In this document: piece after piece, positions 1 through 7,737 of the stretch | How positions within the stretch are numbered: the first letter of the stretch is position 1 | How the letters are laid out: each line of letters begins with the position of its first letter | Assembly: GCA_016179045.1 (NCBI GenBank) | Contig: JACOSL010000004.1 | Location: 1 to 64,000, forward strand | DNA from: Fimbriimonas ginsengisoli | GTDB taxonomy: Bacteria > Armatimonadota > Fimbriimonadia > Fimbriimonadales > Fimbriimonadaceae | DNA: 64,000 nucleotides | Direction: 5' to 3' | The notes under the pieces: model-generated | What the model was told of the DNA's origin: nothing | The model's input: only the letters and a program-made list of their open reading frames with translations | The model's database searches: none | Position numbers and translations under genes: made by a program

Positions 1-576
1 CTCGGAGAGCTCTCCAAGGGGGACGATGCCCTCGGACTTGGTGCCGAGATCGACGAAGAGCCGGTCCTTGTCCACCTGGATGACGGTAGCTTCCAGTCTC
101 TCACCCCTAACGAGCCTCTTGTACGAGCCTTCCCGGGTTTCCACGCCCTCTGGGTTCTCGAGCCTCCGCATCTCCTCTTCGAAGAGATCGCCACCTTCCG
201 CCGTGGGTGCTCTTTCCGACTTGCGGGGTGTCCTGATCGGCTCCGGCTCGGCCAAGTCAAGAGGCATAGGGTCAGCAGCGGGCTCGTGATCTCCCCCGGT
301 CCCCGTGGATGCTGCTTGCAACGGCTCGGCGGCGGCCGGTTCCGCGTCGGTCACGGCTAGCCGGCCGGGCTCATCTACGGGTTCGGGGTCATCGACGACG
401 GCGCGGGGCTCCTCGATCAAGGGCTCTGGCGCCGCGTGGTTTTCAACCACGGGCGCGTCGGCGGGAGGGTTGTCGGGCGATGGAATGTCCATCGTGGACG
501 GGTCGGACGCCACGGCGGTGGCCGGCTTTTGGGCTTCGGACTCGCCCATCGGCGTCGGGGTGTCGTCGATCATCAT
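1..576 (-). CDS. rpsA: 30S ribosomal protein S1, N-terminal part (runs off the window)
   Basis: Read on the minus strand from ATG at 576, the frame is open to base 1 and gives 192 residues. The last 35 or so match the start of an S1 RNA-binding domain (GERLEATVIQVDKDRLFVDL, then GTKSEGIVPLGELSE), as in ribosomal protein S1, which helps mRNA bind the 30S subunit. The first ~150 residues are rich in Pro, Ala, Glu and Asp with no recognisable fold. Family members usually reach their first S1 domain within a few tens of residues, so this is a long acidic tail. ATG codons at 576 and 573 are both possible starts. The 3' end and further S1 repeats lie outside the window, so another S1-domain protein is not excluded. 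Confidence 0.82.
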   Translation of the reverse strand, partial: MMIDDTPTPMGESEAQKPATAVASDPSTMDIPSPDNPPADAPVVENHAAPEPLIEEPRAVVDDPEPVDEPGRLAVTDAEPAAAEPLQAASTGTGGDHEPAADPMPLDLAEPEPIRTPRKSERAPTAEGGDLFEEEMRRLENPEGVETREGSYKRLVRGERLEATVIQVDKDRLFVDLGTKSEGIVPLGELSE

Positions 577-694
577 ACGGTGAAGTCGCTCGGATGCTCC
601 GATAGGTTGCGGATATCGTACCAGAAACGCCTTGGAGTCAATGTTCACCTCGATCCTAAGGGGCAGGCTAAGCGACGCGTGTAGACTCGCGGAC

Positions 695-1651
695 GTGCGA
701 AAGGCGGTGGTGGACGTCGGTTCGAACTCGGTTCTGCTCGTCGTCGAGGAGAGGCGCGAGGGCGTCTGGCGCCCGGTCTTTGAGTCGAGCGAGGTGACCG
801 GACTCGGCGAGGGGACGCGGGATTCTGGGATGCTCGGTGAAGAGCCGATGGCCCGAACGCTTGCCGCCTTGCGCCGAGCTTGGGTTCGAGCTTCGGCCAA
901 AGGGGTGGCCCACCCTCAGGCGGGAGCGACGATGGCGGTGCGGATCGCGCGCAACCGCGCTGAGTTCCTTCGCCGGGCGGAGGCTCAGGGCACGCCGTTC
1001 TTGGTCTTGACCGGCGAGGAGGAGGCGCAACTCGGCTTTCTTTCCGTCGCCCTCGACCCTTGCTTCGCCCAGGCGACGAGGCTCTCGATTGTCGATGTGG
1101 GGGGCCACAGCACCGAACTAGTCACCGCCGAAGCGCGCGGGGGGGTCTGGACGACCAAGCTGAGGCGCAGCCTGCCGATCGGCACGCTCGGCCTTGTTGG
1201 TGGCGGGCTCTGCGACGATGTGCCGGGCCCAGCCTTGATTCTTAGAGCTTGCCAGGAGATCGACGACGCCATCGGGTCGGTCTATATGCCCGGCGAGGCG
1301 GGCGAGGTCGTCACCCTCGGCGCCACCGGCACCAATCTCGCCAGCATTCGCGAAGGGCTCTCTAAGTGGGAGCCGGCCAGGATTCATGGCACGAAGCTGG
1401 CGCTGGACGAGATCAGTGCCGCCGCCGGGCGTCTGTTCGGACTGACGATCGCCGAGCGTGCGCTGCTCAAGGGTATCGAGCATGGCCGGGAACGGACCCT
1501 GCTGGCTGGCGCTTTAATCTTGGAGCGCGCCCTCATCGCGATGGGGGTCGAGGGCTGCAAGGTGAGCGTTAGAGGCTGGCGCCACGCCCTCCTCGAACTT
1601 GGGCTAGGCGCGGTTCGGAAGGAGTCTTCGGCCGCGTGGGAGAAAGCTTAG
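695..1651 (+). CDS. Ppx/GppA-type exopolyphosphatase/pppGpp phosphatase family protein
   Basis: An ASKHA-fold phosphatase of the exopolyphosphatase/guanosine pentaphosphatase family. The first phosphate-binding motif (VVDVGSNSVLLVV) is at the N-terminus and the second (VDVGGHSTEL) about 130 residues later; the third region contains GATGTN. Length is about 318 aa, the short form without an HD domain. The frame can be extended to ATG 641 (GGAG just upstream) or TTG 632, but GTG 695 puts the first motif where family members have it. It is divergent from rpsA and followed 3 bases later by comEA, so the two are probably co-transcribed. Substrate (polyphosphate or pppGpp) cannot be decided from the sequence. 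Confidence 0.85.
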   Translation: MRKAVVDVGSNSVLLVVEERREGVWRPVFESSEVTGLGEGTRDSGMLGEEPMARTLAALRRAWVRASAKGVAHPQAGATMAVRIARNRAEFLRRAEAQGTPFLVLTGEEEAQLGFLSVALDPCFAQATRLSIVDVGGHSTELVTAEARGGVWTTKLRRSLPIGTLGLVGGGLCDDVPGPALILRACQEIDDAIGSVYMPGEAGEVVTLGATGTNLASIREGLSKWEPARIHGTKLALDEISAAAGRLFGLTIAERALLKGIEHGRERTLLAGALILERALIAMGVEGCKVSVRGWRHALLELGLGAVRKESSAAWEKA

Positions 1652-1654
1652 GAC

Positions 1655-2293
1655 ATGCTCGCCCACCTATCTCCGAAAGAACGGCTGGGCTATGCGGTGC
1701 TTGTGGGGCTGCTTCTCTTGGCCCTCGGTTTTCTTGGATCCACCCGCCTTCGGCCTCCCGCCGCCATCGTGTTTGAGACTCCCCAACACGCGGCGGCTGA
1801 GCCGAGCGGACGGACGAGGGAGGTGGTGGTTCATGTGATCGGCTCGGTCAAGGCGCCCGGGCTCGCGCATCTCCAGGCCGAGTCCAGGGTTGAGGATGCG
1901 ATCCGCGCGGCGGGCGGCGCGCTCGAGAGCGCCGACCTAGGCCGGCTCAACCTTGCCGCCAAGCTCATCGACGGGACGCAGGTGATCGTCCCCGCCAAGG
2001 GTGCGGCCACCGTATTGAGCGGGCCTTACGCCGGGGCTCAAACGGCGCCTGGCCAGCCGCAAGTCGCAGCGGCGAAGGGTGTTAAGGAAGCGCCTGCGCC
2101 GGGCTCGATCTCTTTGAATTCGGCCAGCCTTGCCGAGCTCGAGCGGCTCCCCGGCGTGGGCCCCTCGATGGCTCAGCGCATCGTCGATCGGCGTAGCGAG
2201 TCGGGGGGCTTCCGCTCGATCGACGAGCTCAGGCGCGTATCCGGCTTCGGCCCTAAGCGATTCGAAGCGGTCAAGAAGTATCTCAAGCTGTAG
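1655..2293 (+). CDS. comEA: ComEA-like DNA-uptake protein (SLBB plus helix-hairpin-helix)
   Basis: 212 aa. One N-terminal membrane segment (about residues 12-32), then a SLBB-type domain (VVVHVIGSVKAPGLAHL), an Ala/Pro linker, and a C-terminal helix-hairpin-helix pair (LNSASLAELERLPGVGPSMA ... FRSIDELRRVSGFGPKR). This is the standard order in ComEA, the envelope-anchored double-stranded-DNA receptor of natural transformation. With the pilMNOPQ operon and pilC in the same window, it suggests pilus-driven DNA uptake. It begins 3 bases after the phosphatase stop. No comEC is seen here. Confidence 0.92.
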   Translation: MLAHLSPKERLGYAVLVGLLLLALGFLGSTRLRPPAAIVFETPQHAAAEPSGRTREVVVHVIGSVKAPGLAHLQAESRVEDAIRAAGGALESADLGRLNLAAKLIDGTQVIVPAKGAATVLSGPYAGAQTAPGQPQVAAAKGVKEAPAPGSISLNSASLAELERLPGVGPSMAQRIVDRRSESGGFRSIDELRRVSGFGPKRFEAVKKYLKL

Positions 2294-2395
2294 CGTGCTC
2301 AGGAGAAACAACGCTTCGGCGAGCGGCGATCAAGGTGCAGGGTTGAGGAGGCAGGGTGGAGGGTCGATTAGGTGTAAAGCCCTCGCTGCTCCGGT

Positions 2396-2992
2396 ATGCC
2401 GAGACATGTGAGAGCAATGCAAGCACTCCTATCTAGGCACGTCCGGCGCTCGCCAAGCATTCTGGCCTCTTGGGTGGTGTCGCTGCTTCTTGTGGGCTGC
2501 GGATCCAAACTGCAGCCTTCGTTCAAACCAAGAATGACGCCTGATCGCGCGGTCATGTGGGGCGACCTCGTCGTCGTCCGGCCGGCAGGCTGGATCTTCA
2601 CGGGCGGCAAAGATTTGCTTTGCACGTGCCGAGACGAATCGACCTTCAAAATGAAGCTCCAGCGCGTCAACTCTCGAGTGCGAACCCCTCAGCAGTTTCA
2701 AAGTTCGCAAGAGGGCATTGCGATGCGCCGTTCGAGGTTCCTTCGGCTGCGAGAAATGACGGGGCTCGACGGTCCCGTGCTGATGTATGAGATGACGGAG
2801 CCCCACACAGACCGTTGCGTGATCGTCTTTTTTGCTTTTACGGGCGGAGGAGAGGTGCGGGCGGACTTATCAGGTCCAGACCTAACCGACCTCCAGTTGC
2901 AGGTCTTCGCGGACGCGGGAAGGATCGTTGGCAGTTTGCACAAGTTCATCTTTATTCGGGACGCACCGAAGCTGCCCCCAACGGGAGCTTAA
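2396..2992 (+). CDS. Predicted lipoprotein, unknown function
   Basis: 198 aa. The N-terminus has a basic stretch, a hydrophobic run and a lipobox (SLLLVGCGSK), so it should be exported and lipidated at Cys around residue 36. The rest is a small mixed alpha/beta domain with no motif I recognise. It lies alone between comEA and the convergent ABC transporter genes. Start chosen at ATG 2396; ATG 2417 is also in frame and gives a more typical signal length. Function unknown. Confidence 0.65.
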   Translation: MPRHVRAMQALLSRHVRRSPSILASWVVSLLLVGCGSKLQPSFKPRMTPDRAVMWGDLVVVRPAGWIFTGGKDLLCTCRDESTFKMKLQRVNSRVRTPQQFQSSQEGIAMRRSRFLRLREMTGLDGPVLMYEMTEPHTDRCVIVFFAFTGGGEVRADLSGPDLTDLQLQVFADAGRIVGSLHKFIFIRDAPKLPPTGA

Positions 2993-3041
2993 GCTTCAAC
3001 CAGTTCATTCATGCCTCGGCTACACCCCGAGTGCCCAGGCT

Positions 3042-4592
3042 CTAACGGGCGCTCAGACCCGTGATCGCGACCCCTTCCAGGAAGTAGCGCTGCGCGAAGA
3101 AGAACACCGCGAGCACGGGCGCCATCGCCATCGTCGCGAACGCCATGAGCAACCCTGGCTCGGCCACCTTATCGCCCGCGAACAGCTGGGTGGCATAGGC
3201 GACCGTCATGTTCTCAGGCGAACTGACGTAAATCAGCGGCCCCATGAAGTTGTTCCAAGTGCCCATGAAGGTCCAGATTCCGATCACGGCCAGGGCCGCC
3301 TTCACCTGGGGCAGCATCACCCGCCAGAACGTGCGCAGATAGGAGCATCCGTCCAGCTTGGCCGCCTCCTCCAGCTCGCGCGGAACACTCAGAAAGAACT
3401 GGCGCAGCAAGAATACGTTGAAGGCCGAGCCGAAGAAGGCGCTGACCCAGAGCGGGTAGAGCGTATCGACCCAGCCGAGCCAGCGGTAAATCAGGAACGA
3501 CGGCATCAGAGTGACCGCGGCGGGCAGCATCATCGTGCTCAGCAGAACAATGAACAGCGGGCGCTTATACGGGAAGCGCATTCGGGAGAAGGCGTAGGCC
3601 ACGAGCGCCGAGCTAAGCAGGGTGCCGACCACGTTGAGGATGACGAGCAAAGCGGTGTTGCGCAGGTATAGCAGGCCGAAGCCGGTTTCTGCAGGGAGTT
3701 CCTCGAGCGCAAGGGGATAGTTCTCTGTCCGCAAGCCGATCCGGCGAACCGGATCGAGCACGGCTGGGCTTGCCACGAACTCCTCTCCCCTGCGGGCGTC
3801 GGGCGACAGCACGCGGACTCGCCGGTTGCCGTCCTTCATCTCCTCGACGACCGCGCCCGTGACCTCCGAACCGTCCAGGCGGGCGCGTACGACCGGTATC
3901 TGCCGGTCGATCTCGTCGGCGGCGCTCGTTTTCACGTCGATTAGGGTTCCGTGCATCGAGCCCGGCCGCTCGATCTCGAGCCGAAGGTTCCCGCCGCTCC
4001 GCTCGACGAGGTGGGCGATCACGGTGGCTCCTTCCGTTTGAACTCGAAACAAGGGAACTTCGGGGTTGCGATAGGGGACGGTGGCCTGGACACGCGGCAC
4101 GAGCACGACGAGAGCCATGACGAGCCCGCTGCATGCGAGCAAGGCCAGTAAGCCTAGGCCGCCGGTCATGGACAGCGGAATCGCCCCCGAGGCGAGGCTT
4201 ACCGGGTCGCCGGACAGTCGGAACCAGAGCGAGCTCGCCGCCGCGATGCCTGCCAACGAAGCCGCTTGGCGCAGAGCCCTTAGCCTGGCGCTCCGATCGG
4301 CCATTCCGAGGAACCGACCTACCAAGACGAGCGAAGCGAGGCCGGACGCCAGCGCGGCCCAGGCAGAAAACGGGAGGATTGGCCAGGCGATGGGGGCATT
4401 CCAACCGCTTTCCGCCTGTTGCGATAAGACAAACCCTAGGCCCGTCGCGCCAAGCCCCCAAACGAGGCTGACAAGCGGAGCCGAGCGCGCCGGACCGGAC
4501 GGTTCGGTGATCAGTCGGGTGGCAGCCCATGCCGTCAACGCGACTCCCGCGCAACCCGCCCAATAGCCGGTCAGGCCCAGCGTCTGAATCAC
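3042..4592 (-). CDS. ABC sugar-type permease (MalG-like) with a large N-terminal extension
   Basis: 516 aa. The C-terminal ~230 residues are a binding-protein-dependent permease of the MalG type: several membrane segments and the EAA loop (EEAAKLDGCSYLRTFWRV) that contacts the ATPase. Before it are ~290 residues not usual for this family: four or five membrane segments (about 1-170) and a soluble stretch (about 175-290). GTG start at 4592 overlaps the upstream stop as GTGA and has GAGGAGG upstream. It pairs with the fused binding protein/permease 4589-7018 to form a heterodimeric importer. No ATPase gene is nearby; a shared MsmK/UgpC-type ATPase is probably used. Substrate unknown. Confidence 0.85.
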   Translation of the reverse strand: MIQTLGLTGYWAGCAGVALTAWAATRLITEPSGPARSAPLVSLVWGLGATGLGFVLSQQAESGWNAPIAWPILPFSAWAALASGLASLVLVGRFLGMADRSARLRALRQAASLAGIAAASSLWFRLSGDPVSLASGAIPLSMTGGLGLLALLACSGLVMALVVLVPRVQATVPYRNPEVPLFRVQTEGATVIAHLVERSGGNLRLEIERPGSMHGTLIDVKTSAADEIDRQIPVVRARLDGSEVTGAVVEEMKDGNRRVRVLSPDARRGEEFVASPAVLDPVRRIGLRTENYPLALEELPAETGFGLLYLRNTALLVILNVVGTLLSSALVAYAFSRMRFPYKRPLFIVLLSTMMLPAAVTLMPSFLIYRWLGWVDTLYPLWVSAFFGSAFNVFLLRQFFLSVPRELEEAAKLDGCSYLRTFWRVMLPQVKAALAVIGIWTFMGTWNNFMGPLIYVSSPENMTVAYATQLFAGDKVAEPGLLMAFATMAMAPVLAVFFFAQRYFLEGVAITGLSAR

Positions 4593-7018
4593 TCCCGTTC
4601 CTCCTCACTGCGAACCCAACCGGGCGCGAGCCGGAACTGCAGGAGGGTGAGAAGGAGGATGATGACAAACGTTATCCAGGCGATTGCGCTCGCATAGCCC
4701 ATGCGAAAGTAGCCGAAGCCGTGCGAGAACAAGTAATACACAGGCGTGAGCAGCGAATCGCCAGGGCCAAAGCCGAGGCCGGTGGTGAGCACGTAGGCTC
4801 GGTCGAACTCTTGCAGCGACCCGATCACCCCCATGACCGCGCTGAAGAATATGATCGGGGTCAGTTGAGGGACGGTGATCTTCCAAAAGCTTTGTGCCGG
4901 CTTCGCCCCGTCGAGGCTGGCCGCCTCGTAAAGGCTAGTTGGAATTCCCTTCAGCCCCGCAAGCCAAAGGATCATGCCGCTGCCCGCGCCCCATAGCCCC
5001 ATCGCTATCAGCGCGGGCTTGGCCCATGCCTCGGCGGAAAGCCAGCCCGGCGCCTCCAGATGCAGCCATCGGGAGATCGTTGCCGTCCAAGCCGCGTTGA
5101 CCAGGCCCCGATGGGGGTCGGGAGCGAGAACCCACCACCACAGCACCGCGCTCGCCACCGCGGGGACGATCGAGGGCAGGTAGAAGCAGGTTCGATAGAA
5201 GCGCAGCCCCCGCACCCCGGCGTTGAGCAGCAGGGCCACCCCAAGGCCGGTCGCAATCCCGAGCGGCACGCCGAGCCCGCCGAGGTAGGCCACGTTGGAC
5301 AGGGCCTTGAGCATATGGTCGCGATCGGAGGTGGCCAGATCGGCATAGTTGCTAAGGCCAACCCACCGCGGCGGGCTCAGCACGCTGTAGCGTGTAAAGC
5401 TGAAGGTCAGCGAGGCAAGCATCGGGCCGAGGGTGAGGGCGCCGAATCCAACCAGCCAAGGCGTGATGAAGGCATAGGCCCACCGAGCCTCCTGCCGCGC
5501 GTTTCTGCCTAGGCGCATTCGGCGCCACCGGCGGTAGAGCGACAGCTTGAAGCAGACCAGAATCGCCCCAAAGGTGACCCACGGGATCCACGGATTCATC
5601 TCCGGGTAGCGCTCGATGGTGAAGGAATCGTCCAGTTCACGCTGCACCACACGCTGTCCGGCAAGCAGGGCTTCCTTCACCCCCATCCTGTTCGAGCAAG
5701 CATTCTCGACCGCCCTCGCGTGCTCGTCCCAAAGCAGCTGCCCGGCGAAGGTGGGCGGACGCGTGCGGCTGTGGGCCATGAGGTCCATGTGCACGCGCAA
5801 GGCGTCTGCGAACTTGGGATCGGCGGGCTTAAAGAGTCGGAACGCCTTCTCGTTGGCCTCGACGTTCGCGTGCATGCGCGGGATGAAGGCGCGGCCCTGC
5901 AGCCTCTGCCACTTGGCGTTCTCTTCGTCCTGGTAAAGCCGCCCCTCGACGCTCGTAATCCACTTGATGAACTCCCAACCGTCGTCCACATGCCGGGCGC
6001 CGGTCGGGATCGCCCACGAGAACCCGCCGCTCCAGGTTACAAAGCGGTCCTTCTCTCCCGCGAACCGGCCCCGCCCGAAATATCGGTCGTCGGGAACGGG
6101 AGCGGGTGCGACCTGGAAATCCGTTCTAGGGCCGTACAGCACGATGCTTCCTAGCGTCCAGTTGCCGTCGATCTTCATCGCGACCCTGCCCGTCATGAAC
6201 GCGTCCTGCTCTCCCCCTAGATCGGCGGTTTGGAACGCCTGCGCCTTTTCATATCCGCCGACGATGTCGTAGCCGTCCTTCATGAACCGCAGGGCCGCCT
6301 CGGTTTCGGGAGAATCGAGGGTGCAGCGACGCCCGTCCGCCGAGAGGAACGCGGCGTTGCTTTGGAACGCGTATAGGTAAAGCCAGCTATTGCCGAGGTT
6401 GGGGATGAAGCCCAGCCGCACCGGATTTCCGCTTGCATCGAACTTAGTCAGCGCTTTGCCGTATGCCAGAAGCTCGGACCAGGTGCGGGGCGCCCGTTCC
6501 GGGTCGAGACCCGCCTGTCGCAAGGTTGCCGCGTTCTCGCGGAACACCGCGCGGTTCCAGTACAAGGCTCTGTCATCCACCCGCAGCGGGATTGCGTAGA
6601 CCTTCCCGCCATACATCGCCTCGTTCCAGGCGGCTGGGTAGTACTGCTCCGCCTTCGGAGACAGGGGGTCGCGCCGATCGCGGGCGACCAAGTCGTCGAG
6701 GCTGCGGAACGCGCCGCGGCTCGCCCAGTCCGAGACGGTGAACCGGTCTTGGTAAATCACGTCAGGGGGCACGCGGCCGACGATGCTCGTCAGGAGCTTC
6801 TGCGGGCTCATTCCGCCCGTGCCCATGCTCAGCACGCGAACGCGAAGGTTTGGGTGGGAGTGCTCGAAGGCTCTCACCGCCGCATAGAAGCCCTTTTCTT
6901 CGCCCGCGACCCCCCAGACCGTGACGACGCGGCGCGTGTAAACCTGCTTGGGCTCACTTCCGCAGCCGCCAACGAGCCACGCGCAGAGAACGAGTGGAAT
7001 CAGAGCGAGCAGCCTCAT
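4589..7018 (-). CDS. Fused ABC solute-binding lipoprotein and MalF-like permease
   Basis: 809 aa, two normally separate subunits in one chain. Residues 1-25 are a lipoprotein signal (LVGGCGSE). About 30-450 is a family 1 extracellular solute-binding protein (VTVWGVAGEEKGFYAAVRAF, PPDVIYQDRF, GRVAMKIDGNW). A membrane segment near 470-490 leads into a MalF-type permease (about 505-805) with the EAA loop EAASLDGAKPAQSFWKI. The natural reading is a sugar importer with a tethered receptor. The frame is continuous, so this is not an annotation join. It is translationally coupled to the MalG-like permease downstream. A weak GAAGG precedes the ATG. Confidence 0.88.
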   Translation of the reverse strand: MRLLALIPLVLCAWLVGGCGSEPKQVYTRRVVTVWGVAGEEKGFYAAVRAFEHSHPNLRVRVLSMGTGGMSPQKLLTSIVGRVPPDVIYQDRFTVSDWASRGAFRSLDDLVARDRRDPLSPKAEQYYPAAWNEAMYGGKVYAIPLRVDDRALYWNRAVFRENAATLRQAGLDPERAPRTWSELLAYGKALTKFDASGNPVRLGFIPNLGNSWLYLYAFQSNAAFLSADGRRCTLDSPETEAALRFMKDGYDIVGGYEKAQAFQTADLGGEQDAFMTGRVAMKIDGNWTLGSIVLYGPRTDFQVAPAPVPDDRYFGRGRFAGEKDRFVTWSGGFSWAIPTGARHVDDGWEFIKWITSVEGRLYQDEENAKWQRLQGRAFIPRMHANVEANEKAFRLFKPADPKFADALRVHMDLMAHSRTRPPTFAGQLLWDEHARAVENACSNRMGVKEALLAGQRVVQRELDDSFTIERYPEMNPWIPWVTFGAILVCFKLSLYRRWRRMRLGRNARQEARWAYAFITPWLVGFGALTLGPMLASLTFSFTRYSVLSPPRWVGLSNYADLATSDRDHMLKALSNVAYLGGLGVPLGIATGLGVALLLNAGVRGLRFYRTCFYLPSIVPAVASAVLWWWVLAPDPHRGLVNAAWTATISRWLHLEAPGWLSAEAWAKPALIAMGLWGAGSGMILWLAGLKGIPTSLYEAASLDGAKPAQSFWKITVPQLTPIIFFSAVMGVIGSLQEFDRAYVLTTGLGFGPGDSLLTPVYYLFSHGFGYFRMGYASAIAWITFVIILLLTLLQFRLAPGWVRSEEERE

Positions 7019-7044
7019 CGCCTTCGTGCCATCTTACAACGGCC

Positions 7045-7089
7045 AAAAAACCGGGAAAGGGCCGGGAGGCTTGATGCGCCCCGGCCCTT
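7045..7089 (-). terminator. Intrinsic terminator of the barrel-protein gene
   Basis: A perfect 10-bp inverted repeat (AAGGGCCGGG at 7057-7066 with CCCGGCCCTT at 7080-7089, 13-base loop) is followed on the minus strand by six T (7050-7045). It starts 25 bases after the stop of the minus-strand gene 7115-7690. Confidence 0.85.
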
Positions 7090-7114
7090 CCGATGAGTTG
7101 TCGAATCCGTTCGT

Positions 7115-7690
7115 TTAGAAGCGAACTCCGACCATGGCGGTCCACGCATTGGCGTTGACGCTGTTCACGGTCGCCGTGGCCCGGTAACCGATCTCGAAGA
7201 ACGTCTTGTCGCCGAAGTTCATCCCGACGAGCGCGTTGCCGCCGACCTGGTTCTTAGTGTCAGAACTGGTCGAAGCAGCGGCTGCCGACGTGGAGGGCGT
7301 GAAGACGCTGACGTTGACTCGGTACCAGCCGATGCCCAGCCCAAAGTAGGTCGAGGAACCCTTGCCCTTGGACATGCCAAAGCGCTGGACGGCCGAGAGG
7401 CTCAGGCTGTCGATGTGGTTCGAGTTGCCGGTGTGGCGACTCCAATCCAGGTCGAGGGACGTCTGGCCCGAATCGCCCGACATGCCCTTGGTCTGGAGCT
7501 GGTATCCGAGGCCAGCCGCAAAGCCGGTGTTTTGCGTGAGGTCCCGAGAGGTCTTGTCCGACAAGTACGCGACGCCGGCTCTAACGGAGAGCCCGCTCGG
7601 TTGCGCCTGATCCGCATTCGCCGCCGAGGCCAGCGAGAGGAGAACCGGCGTGGTGAGAAGTGCCTTGGTTGTTGATTTCACTTTTTTCAT
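7115..7690 (-). CDS. Small outer-membrane beta-barrel-like protein
   Basis: 191 aa with a Sec signal peptide (MKKVKSTTKALLTT to about ASAANA) and alternating polar/hydrophobic strands to the end (GLSVRAGVAYL, AAGLGYQLQ, TFFEIGYRATA), finishing in VGVRF with a terminal Phe as in many outer-membrane barrels. Length suits an eight-stranded OmpW/OmpX-like barrel. It stands alone, with its own terminator downstream and GGGG before the start. Function unknown; the barrel call is from pattern only. Confidence 0.72.
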   Translation of the reverse strand: MKKVKSTTKALLTTPVLLSLASAANADQAQPSGLSVRAGVAYLSDKTSRDLTQNTGFAAGLGYQLQTKGMSGDSGQTSLDLDWSRHTGNSNHIDSLSLSAVQRFGMSKGKGSSTYFGLGIGWYRVNVSVFTPSTSAAAASTSSDTKNQVGGNALVGMNFGDKTFFEIGYRATATVNSVNANAWTAMVGVRF

Positions 7691-7737
7691 CCCCCATCCT
7701 AGGGTGGCGGCACTCTACCCAATCCTAGCAAGGCGGG

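Noticed and set aside
3015-3031. Hairpin CTCGG/CCGAG between the lipoprotein and permease genes as a terminator
   Set aside because: Only five base pairs and no T run.
2928-3671. 247-residue plus-strand frame opposite the MalG-like permease
   Set aside because: Composition is charged and repetitive, as in antisense frames of GC-rich genes; the permease is well supported.
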